NCBI RefSeq assembly: GCF_014084125.1
Contig: NZ_CP048405.1
Span: forward strand, 4,030,001 to 4,094,000
DNA: 64,000 nt
Direction: 5' to 3'
DNA from: Streptacidiphilus sp. PB12-B1b
GTDB lineage: Bacteria > Actinomycetota > Actinomycetes > Streptomycetales > Streptomycetaceae
Part shown: one piece after another, positions 10,997 to 23,510 of the stretch
Layout: each line of letters begins with the position of its first letter
Position numbering within the stretch: the first letter of the stretch is position 1
The notes under the pieces: model-generated
What the model was told of the DNA's origin: nothing
The model's input: only the letters and a program-made list of their open reading frames with translations
Databases searched by the model: none
Translations under genes and position numbers: made by a program

Positions 10997-13900
10997 CGCC
11001 CTTCCCCCGCGCCCGCAGCGGCCGGGCCGGACCAGTCGTCCCGGCCGTCGTCGTCTTCGGTGTCGGCGTCCCCGCTGTCGCTGTCACTGTCACTGTCGAG
11101 ATCCTCGGCCAGCAGGGCGAGTTGGGTCGGGGTGAGGTCGACCAGCGGGAAGTCGCCCGGGGCGGGAGCGGGCGGGCCGCCCTGGGTCGCGTGGCGGGCC
11201 AGCAGACCCAGGGCCAGGGCCCAGGCGTCGGCGAACGCCTCGACCTGCCCGGCGCCGACCAGGCCCCGGGGGTAGGAGAGGGTGGCCTCCAGGCGTGGCG
11301 CACCGCAGCGCTGGTGGACCAGGACGTCGATCTCCAGGGCGTGGCGCAGCGGCACCGCTTCGTCGGCCGGGGGCAGCAGTTCCCCGTCGGCGGTGTCGGC
11401 GCCGCTCAGACGTCCCAGGTAGTTGAAGCGCAGGTCGGGGACGGGCAGGGCGGCCAGCGCGGGGGCGGTGTCGGGGTTGAGGTAGCGCAGCAGTCCCCAG
11501 CTGGTGCCGCCGTGGGGCAGGGCGCGCAGTTGGTCGCGGACGGTCTGCACGGCGGTGACGGCCGCGGCGGCGCGGTCCGGGCCGGTGGCGTGCGGATCGC
11601 CGAGGACGGCGGCGGGGCCGGCGCCCGGGTCCAGCCGGGCGGGGTACTGGGTGGTGAACCAGCCCACGGTGGCCGAGACGTCCGCCGCCTCGTCCAGGGG
11701 TTCGCGTCCGTGGCCCTCCAGGTGCACCAGCAGCCCGGCACCCGCGTCCGCGTCTGCGGCGGCGTCGCTGTGCTCGGCGGTGGCACGGTGGGCGGCCAGG
11801 GCCAAGGCGGTGAGCAGGACGGCATCCGGGCCGCAGGAGAACGCGGCGGGCAGGGCGTCCAGGACCGGCGTGCTCAGGTCGGCGGGCAGGTCGCGGGTGA
11901 GGGTGGCCCGGCCGCCTGCTCCGACCCGGCCGGGGGTGGCGGGGACGGGGGTGGCGGCAGCAGGATGGGGGGTGGTGAGGAAGGCGGTCAGGGGGGTGGC
12001 GGGGCCGTGGAGGGCAGCGGCCCAGTGGGCGGGGCCGGTGGCGGTCAGGTCGCGGTCGCGGGCTCGGCGGTGCAGGCTGCGGGCCCAGTGCCGCAGCGAG
12101 CTGCCCTGCGCGGGGCTCGGGGCGGGGCTCGGGGCGGGGCTCGGGTCGGGCGTCGAGAGAGGGCCGGTCAGGGCGGTGGTCAGGTCGGCGGCCAGCAGCC
12201 GCCAGGAGACGCCGTCGACGGCCAGGTGGTGCGCGGTCAACAGCAGCAGGTCGGGGGTGCCGGGGGCGGTGGCCAGGTGGACGGCGCGCAGCAGCGGGCT
12301 GATGTGCGGGTCGATGCGGGTGTCGCGGGCCAGGCGGCGGGCGGTGGCCATGGAGTCGGGGTCGGTCGCGGCGTCGAGCCGGGTGAGCGGGACGGCGGCG
12401 GGGTCGTGGGGCAGGGCCTCCAGGTGCCAGTCGGCTCCGGCGGGGCGCAGCAGCCGCATCCGCAGCGCGGGGTGGTGCTCCAGCAGGGTGCGTACGGCGG
12501 CGCGGACGCGGTGCGCGGTGGCGGTGGCGGGCAGGGGGAAGGCCATGGACTGGGTGAACGCAGCCAGGTCCGGGTCCTGGTCGCGCCACCAGGCCATGAC
12601 CGGGGTCAGCGGCAGGGGCCCGGTGGGGGCGTCGCCGCGGCGGGAGTTGGGGGCCGGGATGCGGGGGCGGGCGACGGCGGCCAGGCGGGCGGGGGTACGG
12701 GCGGTGAAGACGTCGGCGGGGGCCAGCAGCAGTCCGGCGGCTGAGGCGCGGGAGGCGAGCTGGATGGCGGTGATGCTGTCGCCGCCGTGGCGGAAGAAGT
12801 CCGCGTCGGGGTCGGCGGGCGGGCTGTCGGGGCCGTGCAGCAGGTCCGCGTACAGGCGGCACAGGGCGGTCTCGGGGCCGGGCGCGGGCGGGCGGGCGTC
12901 GGCGGGGTGCGTGGGAGGCGGGGGCGGCGCGGGCAGAGCGGCGCGGTCCAGCTTCCCGCTGGCGGTCAGCGGCAGCGCGTCCAGGAGCACCACGTCGGCG
13001 GGGACGAGGTGCGCGGGCAGCTGCCGGGCGGCGTACTCGATCAGCTGCCGCACCAGCCCCTGCCCGTCGCCCGGGGCGGGGGTGGCGTCGGGGCTGGCGC
13101 CGGGGGTGGCGTCGGCGGCGCGGCCGGGGGTGGCGGGGACGGCGTAGCCGATGAGGCGGGGGCGGCCGTCAGGACCGGGGTGGACGGCGGCGGCGGCCTG
13201 GGCGACGTCGGGGTGGGTGGCCAGGGCGGCGGTGATCTCGGCGGGCTCGATGCGCAGGCCGCGCAGTTTGACCTGGTCGTCGTCGCGGCCCAGGTAGTGG
13301 GTGGCGCCGTCGGCGGAGCGCCAGGCCAGGTCGCCGGTCCGGTACATCCGGGTTCCGGGCGGGCCGTAGGGGTCGGCCATGAAGCGTTCGGCGGTGGCGG
13401 CGGCTCGGCCCAGGTAGCCACGGGCCAGGCCGGGACCGGCCAGGTAGAGCTCTCCGGCCACGCCCGCCGGGACCGGGCGCAGTTGCCCGTCCAGGAGGTA
13501 GGCGCGGGTGCCGGCCACCGGGTCGCCCAGCGGCGGGGTACGGCCGTCGTCCGGCAGGGGCGCGGTCAGGGTCGCGGCGACGGTGGATTCGGTGGGCCCG
13601 TACGCGTTGTGGACGCGGCGGGCGCGGGTGGTCCAGGCGGCGACCAGGGCGGGCGGGCAGGGTTCGGCGCCCAGGACCACCACGCGCAGGTCGGGATAGG
13701 CGCCGACGGGAACGGTGGCCAGCACCGAGGGGGTGACGATCAGGCAGGTGATCTGCTGGTCGACCAGGGTCCGTGCCAGGGCGGGGCCGTCCGGCGGGCC
13801 GGGGGGCGAGTCGACCAGGACGGCTCCGGCGGCCAGGACCATGGCGACCTCGGCGACGGAGATGTCGAACGAGGGCGGCCCCACCTGCAGGACCCGGTCC

Positions 13901-16011
13901 GCGCCGGTCAGGGCCAGGCGGTCGGCGAAGGTACGGGCCAGGGCGGCGATGCCCTGGTGGGTGCAGACCACCCCCTTGGGGGTGCCGGTCGAGCCGGAGG
14001 TGTGGATCACGTACGCGGCCAGCGCCGGATCCGACCGCCGCGCCGCCTGTGCGTCGGTGTGGGTGACCGGGGCGGGGAGCGGGGTGGTGAGGGGATCGTC
14101 CAGCAGCAGGGAGGCGCAGGCGGCGGGCAGCAGGGGGTGGGTGGCGGTGTCGGTGACGAGCAGGACCGGGGCGGCGTCCTCCAGGACGCGGGCCAGCCGG
14201 GCCGGGGGGTGGGCCGGGTCCAGGGGCAGGTAGGCGGCGCCGGTGTGCTGGACGGCGAGGGAGGTCAGGGTGAAGGCGGCGCCGCGGGGCAGGGCCACGG
14301 CGACGATGCGCTCGGGTCCGGCGCCGCGGGCGGCCAGCAGCGCGGCCAGGCCCTGGACGCGCCGGGCCAGTTGGCCGTAGGTCAGGGTACGGCCGCGGTG
14401 GTCCTGCAACGCGGGGGCGTCGGGGGTGGCGGCGGCCTGACCGGCGAGCAGGTCGGGCAGGCAGGCGGGGGCGGGGGCGTCCGCGCCGGTGGCGGCGGCA
14501 GTCAGCCGCTCGCGGTCGCCGGGGGCCAACAGGTGCAGGTCGGCCAGGCGGGCGTGCGGGTCGGCGGTGACCTGGTCGAGCAGGGCCAGGTAGCCGCGGG
14601 TCCAGGCGGCGACGGCGTCCGCGTCCAGGCGGTCGGTGCGGATCTCGAAACTGCCGTCCATGCCAGGGCCGTTGTCGCGGACCACGGCCATCAGGTCGTG
14701 CTCGCCGCCGGTGTGGATGCGCTCGGGGACGGCGAACGTGCGCAGCGCACTCACGCTGGGCTGCTCGGTCAGGTGCATGAACACCCATTGGAACAGCGGG
14801 GAGTGCCCGGCGGCGCGTTCGGGGGCCACGGCGGACACGATCCGGCCCACCGGCAGGTCGGCGTTGGCCAGCAGCGCGGGGAAGTCCGCGCCGAAACGCG
14901 CCACCAGCTCCGCGAACGGCGTCGCGGGCGTGGTGGCCCAGCGGGTGGGCACGGCGTTCATGACGTAGCCCACCACCCGGTCCAGGCCCTTGGCGTAGCG
15001 GTTGGCCACCGGGGTGCCCAGCACCAGGTCCCGGGCGCCGCTGGTCTTGTGGGCCAGCACCGCGAACGCGCTCATCAGCACGGTGTAGACCGACACGCCG
15101 CGGGCGCGGGCCAGCGCGCGTACCGCCGCGGCGGTGTGCGGCGGTACGTGGAAGGGGATCTGCACGATCCCCTCCTCCGGGTCGGCGTCCGCGTCGCTGT
15201 CCGCGCCCGTGTCGGCGTCCGCTTCCGCGTCGGCGGGGCGGTGGTGCGGCGCGGTCAGGTGGGGGGTGGTCAGCGGGGCGGGCGCGTCGGCGAGGTAGCC
15301 GCGCCAGAAGTCCAGGCGGGCGGCGAACACCCCGGACTGCTCCAACTCGGCCTGCCAGCAGGCGAAGTCGGCGTACTGCACGGGCGGACGTTGCAGGCCC
15401 GGGGCGTGGCCCTGGCGTACGGCCAGGTAGGCGCGGGTGAACTCGTCCTGCAGGACGTCGAAGGACCACCAGTCGCTGATGATGTGGTGCAGGCTCAGCA
15501 TGAGGGTGCTGCGGTCGCCGTCCAGGTGGGCCAGGCGGGCGCGGATCAGGGGCCCGCGCAGGTCGAACGGGCGGCGGCGGAAGTCGGCGAAGGCACGGGC
15601 GATGGTGCGGGTGCCGTCGCGCAGGTCCTCGTGCTCGAGGGGCAGCGGACCGGTGTCGGGGAACTCCAGGTGCAGCCGGCCCGGGGGCCCGCCGATGCGG
15701 GTGCGCAGGATGTCGTGGTTGGCGCGCAGCGCCTCCAACGCGGCCCGCAGGTGGGCGGGGTCGACCGGCTCGCGGAAGTGGTAGGCGCAGCACAGGTTCA
15801 GCGCCGCGGTGCCCGGGTACAGCGCCTCGTACACCCACAGGTCCTGCTGGGCGGGGCTGAGCGGGACCGGGGCGCCGGGGTCGCGGGGCGGGACGACGGC
15901 CGGGAGCTGGGCGGTGCGTCCGGCCTGCACCAGACGGCGCATCACGCTCACGCGCTGGGCGCTGGTCAGGTTGCTGAAGCGGTCGCTGGTGGAGGGCGCG
16001 GTCGCGGTCAT
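10993..16011 (-). CDS. NRPS module C-A-T-E (incorporates a D-residue)
   Basis: 1,672 residues: condensation (about 48-480), adenylation (about 490-1000), carrier (about 1040-1110) and epimerisation (about 1120-1590). The carrier has GGDSI, the form typical before an epimerase. The epimerase shows [10 protein letters not shown], an EGHGRE motif and FNYLGR. The first condensation motif is HHIISDWW at 175-182, with Trp181 where Gly is usual; the catalytic His176 and Asp180 remain. My eye-read code is DIAIVGAVAK, substrate unknown. The acidic Asp/Ser tail (about the last 45 residues) could be a docking segment for the next protein. The frame is open further upstream, but homology starts at the ATG at 16011, which overlaps the monooxygenase stop as ATGA. 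Confidence 0.93.
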   Translation of the reverse strand: MTATAPSTSDRFSNLTSAQRVSVMRRLVQAGRTAQLPAVVPPRDPGAPVPLSPAQQDLWVYEALYPGTAALNLCCAYHFREPVDPAHLRAALEALRANHDILRTRIGGPPGRLHLEFPDTGPLPLEHEDLRDGTRTIARAFADFRRRPFDLRGPLIRARLAHLDGDRSTLMLSLHHIISDWWSFDVLQDEFTRAYLAVRQGHAPGLQRPPVQYADFACWQAELEQSGVFAARLDFWRGYLADAPAPLTTPHLTAPHHRPADAEADADTGADSDADADPEEGIVQIPFHVPPHTAAAVRALARARGVSVYTVLMSAFAVLAHKTSGARDLVLGTPVANRYAKGLDRVVGYVMNAVPTRWATTPATPFAELVARFGADFPALLANADLPVGRIVSAVAPERAAGHSPLFQWVFMHLTEQPSVSALRTFAVPERIHTGGEHDLMAVVRDNGPGMDGSFEIRTDRLDADAVAAWTRGYLALLDQVTADPHARLADLHLLAPGDRERLTAAATGADAPAPACLPDLLAGQAAATPDAPALQDHRGRTLTYGQLARRVQGLAALLAARGAGPERIVAVALPRGAAFTLTSLAVQHTGAAYLPLDPAHPPARLARVLEDAAPVLLVTDTATHPLLPAACASLLLDDPLTTPLPAPVTHTDAQAARRSDPALAAYVIHTSGSTGTPKGVVCTHQGIAALARTFADRLALTGADRVLQVGPPSFDISVAEVAMVLAAGAVLVDSPPGPPDGPALARTLVDQQITCLIVTPSVLATVPVGAYPDLRVVVLGAEPCPPALVAAWTTRARRVHNAYGPTESTVAATLTAPLPDDGRTPPLGDPVAGTRAYLLDGQLRPVPAGVAGELYLAGPGLARGYLGRAAATAERFMADPYGPPGTRMYRTGDLAWRSADGATHYLGRDDDQVKLRGLRIEPAEITAALATHPDVAQAAAAVHPGPDGRPRLIGYAVPATPGRAADATPGASPDATPAPGDGQGLVRQLIEYAARQLPAHLVPADVVLLDALPLTASGKLDRAALPAPPPPPTHPADARPPAPGPETALCRLYADLLHGPDSPPADPDADFFRHGGDSITAIQLASRASAAGLLLAPADVFTARTPARLAAVARPRIPAPNSRRGDAPTGPLPLTPVMAWWRDQDPDLAAFTQSMAFPLPATATAHRVRAAVRTLLEHHPALRMRLLRPAGADWHLEALPHDPAAVPLTRLDAATDPDSMATARRLARDTRIDPHISPLLRAVHLATAPGTPDLLLLTAHHLAVDGVSWRLLAADLTTALTGPLSTPDPSPAPSPAPSPAQGSSLRHWARSLHRRARDRDLTATGPAHWAAALHGPATPLTAFLTTPHPAAATPVPATPGRVGAGGRATLTRDLPADLSTPVLDALPAAFSCGPDAVLLTALALAAHRATAEHSDAAADADAGAGLLVHLEGHGREPLDEAADVSATVGWFTTQYPARLDPGAGPAAVLGDPHATGPDRAAAAVTAVQTVRDQLRALPHGGTSWGLLRYLNPDTAPALAALPVPDLRFNYLGRLSGADTADGELLPPADEAVPLRHALEIDVLVHQRCGAPRLEATLSYPRGLVGAGQVEAFADAWALALGLLARHATQGGPPAPAPGDFPLVDLTPTQLALLAEDLDSDSDSDSGDADTEDDDGRDDWSGPAAAGAGEGR

Positions 16012-17093
16012 CTGTGCAGGGCCTTTCTGAGTTCGGCCAGCCGGTGGAGTTGGTCCAGGACCTCGTCGGTCTCGATTCCGAAGTCGATGAAGCAGGCCAC
16101 CTCGTCGCAGCCCAGGGCCTGCAGGTCGGCCAGGAACGCGGCGCAGGTGGCGGGCGAGCCCAGCAGCCCGCCCCAGGCCAGGTAGCGTTCGAAGGCGTAG
16201 TCGGTGAGCAGCGCGGTCTGCTGGGGCGTCAGGGCTGCGGTACGCGGGTCGCCCGCGCGGTCGGCGGCGCTCTGGCGGGTGTACGAGGCGAGGTAGTCCT
16301 TCAGGGGGCGGGCGGCCAGGTGACGGGCGTGGGCGTCGCTGGTGCCCACGAAGGTGTGGGCCATCACGGTGACCCGGCCCCGGGGTCCGGTGCCGCCCTG
16401 GTCGGGGGCGGCCGCCGCAGCCGCGCGGTAGCGGGTGATCCGCTCGGCCAGCTCGGCACGGGTGTGGCCGGCGGTGGCGGCCAGCACGCCGGTGCGCAGC
16501 CGGCCTGCGGCCTCCCAGGTGGCGGGGTTGCCGGAGGCGGTGATCCACAGCGGCAGGTGGGGCTGGACCGGTCGCGGATGGGGGGTCAGCTGCACCGGGG
16601 CGCCGGTGCCGTCCGGGTACTGGGCCGCCGTCCCGGCCCACAGGGCGCGCAGGTGCGGGACGGCGCGCAGGGTGCGTTCGCGCCGGTCGGCGTAGTGGTC
16701 GGGGGCCAGCGCGAAGTCGGCGGAGTGCCAGCCGGTGGCCAGGGAGATGCCGACCCGGCCGTGGGAGAGGTTGTCGACCACGGCCCAGTCCTCGGCCACG
16801 CGCAGCGGGTGGTGCAGCGGCAGGACCACGCTGCCGGCCCGAACCGCAATCCGCTCGGTGGCCACGGCCAGGGCCGCGCTGAGCACCGGGGGGCTCGGGA
16901 AGACCTGCCCCACCTGCTGGAAGTGACGCTCCGGCGTCCACACGGCGTGGAAGCCCAGCCGGTCGGCGGCCCGCGTCAGCGCCAGAATGTCCTGGTAGGC
17001 CCGCTCGTGGCCCCCGAAGCCACCGCAGGCGGCGGGGGTGGACGCGGTGGGGGTGGCGCTGTCCGCGCCGAAGAACATCACGCTCAGGTCCAC
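16008..17093 (-). CDS. MupA/Atu3671-type luciferase-like monooxygenase, stand-alone
   Basis: 361 residues of the FMN-dependent luciferase-like monooxygenase class found in natural-product synthases. Family signatures are seen in order: TPERHF (about 54), [11 protein letters not shown] (about 87), SLATGWH (about 118), RPVQP..LPLWIT and AGNP-like SGNP (about 180), and HTFVG (about 250). In many clusters this domain is built into an NRPS between adenylation and carrier domains; here it is a separate gene between two NRPS genes. It probably hydroxylates a carrier-bound residue or an amine, but its exact reaction is not known from sequence. The GTG start lies inside the upstream NRPS gene, 10 nt before that gene's end, and follows a strong AGGAGG site. 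Confidence 0.9.
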   Translation of the reverse strand: MDLSVMFFGADSATPTASTPAACGGFGGHERAYQDILALTRAADRLGFHAVWTPERHFQQVGQVFPSPPVLSAALAVATERIAVRAGSVVLPLHHPLRVAEDWAVVDNLSHGRVGISLATGWHSADFALAPDHYADRRERTLRAVPHLRALWAGTAAQYPDGTGAPVQLTPHPRPVQPHLPLWITASGNPATWEAAGRLRTGVLAATAGHTRAELAERITRYRAAAAAAPDQGGTGPRGRVTVMAHTFVGTSDAHARHLAARPLKDYLASYTRQSAADRAGDPRTAALTPQQTALLTDYAFERYLAWGGLLGSPATCAAFLADLQALGCDEVACFIDFGIETDEVLDQLHRLAELRKALHR

Positions 17094-20000
17094 GGACCCT
17101 CCTGGGACTGGATACGGACAGGACGAACAGCAACCGCAGGTGCCCCCGCAGCAGCCGCAGTTCCGGGTGCAGGGAGCGGGCGGGGGACGGCGGTGGGGCC
17201 GGGCGCGCCGGTTACGGAATCGGTGGGGGCGTAGGCGGGGGCCGCGACAGGGGCGGGGGTCGGCGCGTGGGTTGGAGCCGGGCTGTAGGCCGGTCCCGCG
17301 ACGGAAGCGCTACCTGGGGCATCGGTTGTCCCAGGAACCCAGGCGGGCGCCGGGGCGAGGAGCGGAGCGGGAGCAGGGTCGGGGGTGCCCGACGTGGCGG
17401 GTCCAGCCGTGGCCGGGGCGGTGGGAACGGTCACAGGCGCGGTCGGAACGGCCGGAGCAGTGCCTGCCGGGGCGGAGGCGGTGCCCGCCGGAATGGATAC
17501 AGCCATGGCCGAGGCGCTCGGAGCGGACGGAGCGGTGGGCACCGGAGTGGGTAAGGCCGTGGCCGGGGCGGACAGCAGCGCGGTCGGGGCAGCCGGGGCG
17601 GAGACGGTGCCCGCCGGAGCAGCCACAGCCGTGGCTGGGTCGCTCGGGGCGGAAACGAGAGGGGTCGGAGCGGCCGGAGGGTTGGGCGCCGGGGCAGGGG
17701 CAGGGCCCTCCGGGGCGGGTACAGCCGTGGCCAGGCTGGTCGGGGCGGACAGAGCTGTGGCGTCCGGGGCAGGGCTGGCCGGGGCGTGGGCGGCGGGCGT
17801 CGACGGGGGTGGGGTGGTTGGTGTCGGGACCGGGGTGGCTGGTGTGCGGGGGATGCGGGGTTGGCGGCGGATGGGGGTGGGGGCCGGGGCGGTGGGGGTG
17901 GTCAGCGCGGCGGCGTGGGCGGCGACGGTGGGGGCGGTGAAGACCAGGGCGGCGTCGGTGGGGTGTCCGGCGGCGGTCAGGCGGGCGGCGGCGCGCACCG
18001 CGCGGAGGGAGTTGCCGCCGCAGGCGAAGAAGTCGTCGTGCCGGTCCAGCGCGGGCACGCCCAGGACCTGGGCCCACACAGCGGCGATCCGCTGCTCCAG
18101 GGGGCCCTGGGGCGGCTGGTGACGGTGTGGGACGCGGGAGGTCGTGGCGGGGCGGTCCGGGGGACCGGCCAGACGCGGGGGGTCCGCCAGCGGGAGCCGG
18201 GACAGGGGGGTGTCGGGCAGGGCTGCGGCACAGGTCAGGGCCTGGACCAGGGCGTCGGCGGCCCAGGCCGCGAACGGCCCCTCCAGGGTGTCGGCGCGGT
18301 ACTCCAGGGTCAGGGTCAGGCCGTCGGCTGCGCCGTCGGGGCCGGTGTTCTCAGCCGCGTCGACCAGCAGCTCGAAGCGGGCGGCGCCCGGGCGCAGCAC
18401 CTCCACGGCGGCGCGGGTGCCGGGGAGGGCGGCGACGGCAGCGGTGTTGTTCTGCAGCGCCAGGACCACGTCGGTGAACGGCTGGCGGCCCGGACGGCGG
18501 GGCGGGTTCAGGGCCTCGACCAGATCCTGGAACGGCAGGTCCTGGTGGGCGTAGGCGGCCAGGTCGTGGGTGCGGACCTGGCCGAGCAGGGCGCGGGCGG
18601 TGGGGTCGCCGCCGGTGTCGGTGCGCAGGACCAGCATGTTGACGAAGAACCCGACCGCGTCCTCGGCCGCGGGGTCGGATCCTCGGGCGGCGACCGGGAC
18701 GCCGATCGCCAGGTCGTGCCCGGCGCCCGCGCGGGTCAGGACGGTGGCCAGGGCCGCGTGCAGGGCCATGAACACCGTGGCGCCCTGGGCGCGGGCGGCG
18801 TCGGCCACCGCCGTGTGCGCGGCGCGGTCCAGGCGGCGTACCAGGGTCGCGGCCTGCGGCCCCGGTACCGACGGGCGGTCGGCGCGGCGCGGCAACAGCG
18901 GGCCGTCGGGGTTCAGGCCCTGCAACCGGCCACGCCAGTAGGCCAGTTGCCGGGCAGCGGGCGAACCGGGGGTGTCCGGGCTGCCCAGGGCCCGGCGCAG
19001 GCGGCGAGCCAGTTCGGGGTAGGGCACCGGCAGCGGGGGCAGGCCCGGGCGTCCGCCGGGCAGGCGTCCGGCGTAGGCCCGCGACAGGTCCGCGACCAGC
19101 GGCGCCAGCGACCAGCCGTCCCCGGCGATGTGGTGCAGCACCAGCAGCAGGGCGTGCTCCTCGCGGCGGTCGGCGGCGGTCAGCAGCACGGCCCGCAGCG
19201 GCGGCTGCGCAGCCAGGTCGAAGGGACGGCGCGCCGCCCAGGCGGCATGGCGCTCCAGTGCCCGGGCCCGTACCTGGTGGCGTTCCAGCACCGGGTAGGC
19301 GCCGGGGCCGGTCAGCACCCGGCGCACGGGCACCCCGTCCCGGGTGGGGAAACACGTCCGCAGGACCTCGTGCCGCCCCACCACGTCCCCCAGCGCCTGC
19401 TCCAGCGCGACGGCGTCCACGGCACCGCGCAACCGCACCAGGACGGGCAGGTTGTAGGCGGTCCCCGCCCCGGCCCGGTCCAGGAACCACAGCCGGTGCT
19501 GCGCCCCGGACACCTCCCCCCAGCCCCCGGCAGACACGGCTTCCGCCGGGGACATCAGGTCGGTTTTGACTGACGAACCGTCAACTCCGCCGCCACCGGC
19601 AGTACCTGCGGCAGCTGCCCAGGCCCCCGCGCCCGCGCCGGAGGCGGTGCGGGTGCGGGAGGCGGCCAGGGCACCGTCTCGGAGTCCGTCCGCAGGAGCG
19701 GGCGCAGGGCGGTCATCGGGGGAAGGCGAGTCGGCGGGTTCGGACGGGGCGTGCCCGGCTTTGATGCCGGGGGCAGGCGAGGCGTCGGGCGCGGGCCATG
19801 CGGCCGGGTCGGCCTGGGTGTGCGAGGCGGGGCGGGTGCTGGTGGTGGGTTCGGACGGGGGGTCCGGGGTGGGCCAGGCGGTGATCGGGGTAAGGCGGGG
19901 GGCCAAGCGGGACGGTGTCGGGGCGGCGAAGAAGTCGCGGACGTCGGCCTCCACCCCCAGCGTTCCGCGGATGCGGGCCAGGAGCCGCGCCGCGAGCAGG

Positions 20001-21871
20001 GAGTGACCGCCGAGCAGGAAGAAATCGTCGTCCGCCCCGACCTGAGGCAGACCCAGCACCCCCGCGAACAGCCCGCACAGGGCCCCCACCATCCCCACAT
20101 CCGTGTGCGCGTCGGCGCCGACCTCGGCCCCGGCGCCGGTTCGCGTCCGGGCTTCCGCTTCGGTGCCTGCCTGCCCGGTCAGGGGCTCGGCGGCAAGGCT
20201 GGGGGCCGCCTCGACGCGCGGGGCGGCGCCGGGCCAGGTGGCGGGGGCGGGCAGGGTGGCGCGGTCGAGCTTCCCGCTGACGGTCAGCGGCAGCGCGTCC
20301 AGGACCACGAACGCGGTCGGCACCAGGTAGTCCGCCAGGAGCTGCCGGGCGTGCTCGCGCAACCGGCCCGGCAAGTCGTGCGCCTGCGTGCCCCGGGCGC
20401 CGGGGGCCGGGACCACGTACGCGGCCAGGGCCGGTTCGCCCGCCGGATCGGTGCGCACCACGACTGCGGCCCGCGCCACCGCCCGGTGCCCGGCCAGCAC
20501 CGCCTCGACCTCGCCCGGCTCGACCCGGAACCCACGGATCTTCACCTGGTCGTCCACGCGGCCCACGTACTCCAGCGCCCCGTCGGGCCGGTACCGCACC
20601 AGGTCGCCGGTGCGGTACATCACCGCTCCCGGCTCCATCGGACAGGCCACGAACCGCTCTGCGGTCAGCTCCGGACGCCCCCGGTAGCCGCACGCCACCC
20701 CCGCGCCCGCCGCGTACAGCTCCCCGACCCCGCCATGGGCCACCGGCCGCAGCCCGGCGTCCAGGACGTACACGCGCTTGCCCGCCAGCGGACGGCCGAT
20801 CGCCACCCGGTCCCCCGCGGCGACCTCGCCGGGGATCAGCCGGTGCACCGTCACGAAGACCATGCACTCCACCGGCCCGTACCCGTTGCTCAGCCGCAGG
20901 CCCGGATCGCGTTCCAACGCCCGGGCCACGTGTGCGCCCGACAGCGCCTCGCCACCGACGATCAGTTCGCGCAGCCCGTCCAGCGCGCGCGGGTACTCAT
21001 CGACGACCACGTTGAACAACGCAGCCGACAGGTACATCGACGTCACCCGCTGTTCCGCCACCAGGCGGCCCATGACGGCCGGGTCCACCCGCGCCCCGGG
21101 GTACAGGACCGTGGTGCCCCCGTTCAGCAGCGGGCCCCACAGCTCCAACGCGAACGCGTCCCAGGACACCGGGGCGACCTGCAGCCACACCGAACCGGGG
21201 CCGAACGAGGCGAAGTCCTGTCCGGTGAGCGTCCCCACCACCGCCGCGTGCGACGCGGCCACCCCCTTGGGCCGCCCCGTCGAACCGGACGTGAACATCA
21301 CACACGCCACCCCGCCGGCCGCGCCGCTGTCGCCAGCGCCGTCGTCGTGCCAGGCTGGTGCCCCGGCCGTGTCCTCCACCAACACCCGTGCCACGCCCCG
21401 CGCCCCGGGCAGGGGGGCAGCCGGAACCGAGACCGAAGCCCCGATCAGGTCCTGGTCCTGGCCCGAGCCGAACGCCGAACCCTCACCCTCCCCCGCAGCA
21501 GTGGCCGAAGCCGAGGACGACCGGGGGCCCAGGTCCAGGCGGGGGCCGGTACGACGCTCCAGGACGCAGACGGCCCCGGCGTCGGCCACCATGGCGCGCA
21601 GCCGCCCGGCGGGGAAGCCCGGATCGAGCATCACGTAGCCCGCACCGGCCTTCAGCACCCCGAGGACCGCAGCGACCATCTCCGCACACCGCTCCAGGTG
21701 CACCCCGACCAGATCCCCCGGCCGCACCCCGCACCCCGTCAGCAGCCCCGCGACACGCGCGGCCCACTCGTCCAACTCCCCGTACGTCAACTCCCGCCCG
21801 CCATCGACCACTGCGACCGACGTCGGAGCCAACAGGGCCTGCTCCCGGACCATTTCATGCACACAGCGCAT
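17084..21871 (-). CDS. NRPS A-T-C-T with one carrier lacking its own A domain
   Basis: 1,595 residues from the ATG at 21871 (a GTG at 21880 is also possible; both overlap the MFS gene). Domains: adenylation (about 1-540, [13 protein letters not shown], Lys533 in VSGKLDR), carrier 1 (about 590-655, GGHS), a 115-residue Pro/Ser/Ala linker, condensation (about 783-1230, HHIAGDG intact), carrier 2 (about 1240-1320, GGNS), then about 270 residues of Ala/Pro/Thr repeats. There is no condensation domain before the first A, so it can start a chain. Carrier 2 has no adenylation domain, so it must be loaded in trans. My eye-read code is DALYIGGVFK, loosely like aliphatic (Val-type) codes. A TTA codon lies in the tail at 17552-17554 (frame checked), implying bldA dependence. 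Confidence 0.9.
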   Translation of the reverse strand: MRCVHEMVREQALLAPTSVAVVDGGRELTYGELDEWAARVAGLLTGCGVRPGDLVGVHLERCAEMVAAVLGVLKAGAGYVMLDPGFPAGRLRAMVADAGAVCVLERRTGPRLDLGPRSSSASATAAGEGEGSAFGSGQDQDLIGASVSVPAAPLPGARGVARVLVEDTAGAPAWHDDGAGDSGAAGGVACVMFTSGSTGRPKGVAASHAAVVGTLTGQDFASFGPGSVWLQVAPVSWDAFALELWGPLLNGGTTVLYPGARVDPAVMGRLVAEQRVTSMYLSAALFNVVVDEYPRALDGLRELIVGGEALSGAHVARALERDPGLRLSNGYGPVECMVFVTVHRLIPGEVAAGDRVAIGRPLAGKRVYVLDAGLRPVAHGGVGELYAAGAGVACGYRGRPELTAERFVACPMEPGAVMYRTGDLVRYRPDGALEYVGRVDDQVKIRGFRVEPGEVEAVLAGHRAVARAAVVVRTDPAGEPALAAYVVPAPGARGTQAHDLPGRLREHARQLLADYLVPTAFVVLDALPLTVSGKLDRATLPAPATWPGAAPRVEAAPSLAAEPLTGQAGTEAEARTRTGAGAEVGADAHTDVGMVGALCGLFAGVLGLPQVGADDDFFLLGGHSLLAARLLARIRGTLGVEADVRDFFAAPTPSRLAPRLTPITAWPTPDPPSEPTTSTRPASHTQADPAAWPAPDASPAPGIKAGHAPSEPADSPSPDDRPAPAPADGLRDGALAASRTRTASGAGAGAWAAAAGTAGGGGVDGSSVKTDLMSPAEAVSAGGWGEVSGAQHRLWFLDRAGAGTAYNLPVLVRLRGAVDAVALEQALGDVVGRHEVLRTCFPTRDGVPVRRVLTGPGAYPVLERHQVRARALERHAAWAARRPFDLAAQPPLRAVLLTAADRREEHALLLVLHHIAGDGWSLAPLVADLSRAYAGRLPGGRPGLPPLPVPYPELARRLRRALGSPDTPGSPAARQLAYWRGRLQGLNPDGPLLPRRADRPSVPGPQAATLVRRLDRAAHTAVADAARAQGATVFMALHAALATVLTRAGAGHDLAIGVPVAARGSDPAAEDAVGFFVNMLVLRTDTGGDPTARALLGQVRTHDLAAYAHQDLPFQDLVEALNPPRRPGRQPFTDVVLALQNNTAAVAALPGTRAAVEVLRPGAARFELLVDAAENTGPDGAADGLTLTLEYRADTLEGPFAAWAADALVQALTCAAALPDTPLSRLPLADPPRLAGPPDRPATTSRVPHRHQPPQGPLEQRIAAVWAQVLGVPALDRHDDFFACGGNSLRAVRAAARLTAAGHPTDAALVFTAPTVAAHAAALTTPTAPAPTPIRRQPRIPRTPATPVPTPTTPPPSTPAAHAPASPAPDATALSAPTSLATAVPAPEGPAPAPAPNPPAAPTPLVSAPSDPATAVAAPAGTVSAPAAPTALLSAPATALPTPVPTAPSAPSASAMAVSIPAGTASAPAGTAPAVPTAPVTVPTAPATAGPATSGTPDPAPAPLLAPAPAWVPGTTDAPGSASVAGPAYSPAPTHAPTPAPVAAPAYAPTDSVTGAPGPTAVPRPLPAPGTAAAAGAPAVAVRPVRIQSQEGPWT

Positions 21872-23510
21872 CCCGCTCACCGCCCTCGTCGACAGCCCCG
21901 GCCACCACACCCGAACCAGCCAACGCACCCGCACCACACGCACCGGGCGATGGCGGCGAACCGACCGCCCGCAGGGCCCGAGCCGCGACCGCAGGACCAA
22001 GCCGCTTACCGCTGACGGGAGTTGGGTCATCGTCAGCGCGTGCGGCCACAGGATCGGCGCCACCCGTGGTGTCGCTGTCCGCCCGGCCTGCCGGACCTGC
22101 GGCACCGTCGTCGGGGTCGGCACCACCGCCCCCACCGCCGCCGGAATCGGGGTCGGTGTCGGTATCGGGGGTGTCGTCGGGGTCGGGGGCGTCCGGCAGC
22201 AGGGTGTCGATGTCGCGGATGTTGCGTGAGGCCAGGCCCCACAGGGCCACGGCGGTCCCCACGGCCCCGGCCAGGAGCAGCATGCCGGCCATGCCGCTGC
22301 CGGGCCGGTGGCCCACCAGCGGGCCGAGGACGGCGAACAGGCCCGCACCGTGGCGGGCGGCGGGCTCGAAGACCTCGTCCGCCAACGGCCCCGATGCGGC
22401 GGTCGCCACCGGCACCGAGATCTGCGACAGGAACATCACCGCCCCGAACACCCGGCCCTGCCACTGCGGGGGGACCTTGGTCTGCACGATGGCCTGCATC
22501 GAGGCGTTGACCACGGTCATCAACAGCGCCCCGACCAGGACCGCCGCACACCAGCCCACAACCGTGTCCACCAGGGACATCGCAACCAGCGCCGACAGGC
22601 ACATCCCGGCGACGCCCAGCATCATTCCCCGGCCCCGGTCGCGCGGGCCGCCCCAGGCGGCCATCAACAGTCCCCCGCCGACCCCGCCGACCCCGATCGC
22701 GGTGTTGACCGCCGCCAGCGACGCCTCGCCCGACTTCAGCAGCACCATCGGTGCGATCAACGCGAATCCGAACACCATCACCAGGTTGACCACGCAGAAA
22801 TTGAGGATCAACGCCCGCAGGGGAGGCCGTTGCAGCAGGTAGCGCATCCCATGCACGGCCTCGGCCGTGATCCGCCGCCGCACCACCGCACCAGTGGCGG
22901 CGACCCGGTCCCCGTTCAACCGCACCACCCGGCTGCCCGTCAACGCGAACGCGTAGCTCACCACGTCCAGGAGCAGCAACGGCCCGATCCCCGTGAGAGC
23001 GAGCATGACTCCGCCCAACGCCGGCCCGCAGATTCCCGCCGTGCTCTTTGCCCCTGCCAGCAAGCCGTTCGCCCGCCCGAACTGGTCCCGCCGGACCAGC
23101 AACGGCACCGCCGACGACAGCGCCGGAAACTGGAAGGCCGCGCAGGAACCCAGCACGAACGTCGCCGGATAAATCTCCCATGAATGCAGCCCGCCGCAAT
23201 AATGGAATACCGCGAGGACCCCCACCGCAACCAGTCCCCCGGCATCGGCGACCTGCAACGCCGCGCGTTTGCTGATCCGGTCCACGACCGCGCCGGCCAC
23301 CGGGCTCAGAAGTGCCTGCGGCAGCAGCGAACACAGCGACAGAAGCGTGACCGCCGTCGCCCGCTGCCCAGCGGACCACACGTCCACAATGAAAGCGAAC
23401 CGTACTGCGGAACTCCCCACCAAGGAAACCGTCTGACTCGACCAGACCAGAAGAAACGGCCCCGATCCGGAAAACCGGCCACCGGCCTTGGACTCCACCT
23501 GCCCACCCAT
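21855..23510 (-). CDS. MFS exporter, first gene of the NRPS operon
   Basis: 551 residues from the ATG at 23510 (GTG at 23519 is an alternative). About 435 residues form a twelve-helix major facilitator protein of the EntS / macrolide-efflux type, with the cytoplasmic loop [10 protein letters not shown] between helices 2 and 3. A tail of about 110 residues rich in Asp, Pro and Gly follows and is unusual for the family. The 3' end overlaps the first NRPS gene by about 17 nt, so export is co-expressed with synthesis. It probably exports the peptide product and gives self-resistance. The EntS likeness alone does not make the product a siderophore. Confidence 0.87.
   Translation of the reverse strand: MGGQVESKAGGRFSGSGPFLLVWSSQTVSLVGSSAVRFAFIVDVWSAGQRATAVTLLSLCSLLPQALLSPVAGAVVDRISKRAALQVADAGGLVAVGVLAVFHYCGGLHSWEIYPATFVLGSCAAFQFPALSSAVPLLVRRDQFGRANGLLAGAKSTAGICGPALGGVMLALTGIGPLLLLDVVSYAFALTGSRVVRLNGDRVAATGAVVRRRITAEAVHGMRYLLQRPPLRALILNFCVVNLVMVFGFALIAPMVLLKSGEASLAAVNTAIGVGGVGGGLLMAAWGGPRDRGRGMMLGVAGMCLSALVAMSLVDTVVGWCAAVLVGALLMTVVNASMQAIVQTKVPPQWQGRVFGAVMFLSQISVPVATAASGPLADEVFEPAARHGAGLFAVLGPLVGHRPGSGMAGMLLLAGAVGTAVALWGLASRNIRDIDTLLPDAPDPDDTPDTDTDPDSGGGGGGGADPDDGAAGPAGRADSDTTGGADPVAARADDDPTPVSGKRLGPAVAARALRAVGSPPSPGACGAGALAGSGVVAGAVDEGGERDALCA

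Noticed and set aside
16012-17133. 374-codon N-terminal extension of the C-A-T-E NRPS
   Set aside because: It is the out-of-frame shadow of the monooxygenase gene; the ATG at 16011 with ATGA overlap is the true start.
21855-23510. Reading the cluster as a siderophore cluster because the exporter is EntS-like
   Set aside because: No hydroxamate or catechol genes, no siderophore receptor or iron box seen; the MFS type is not specific.
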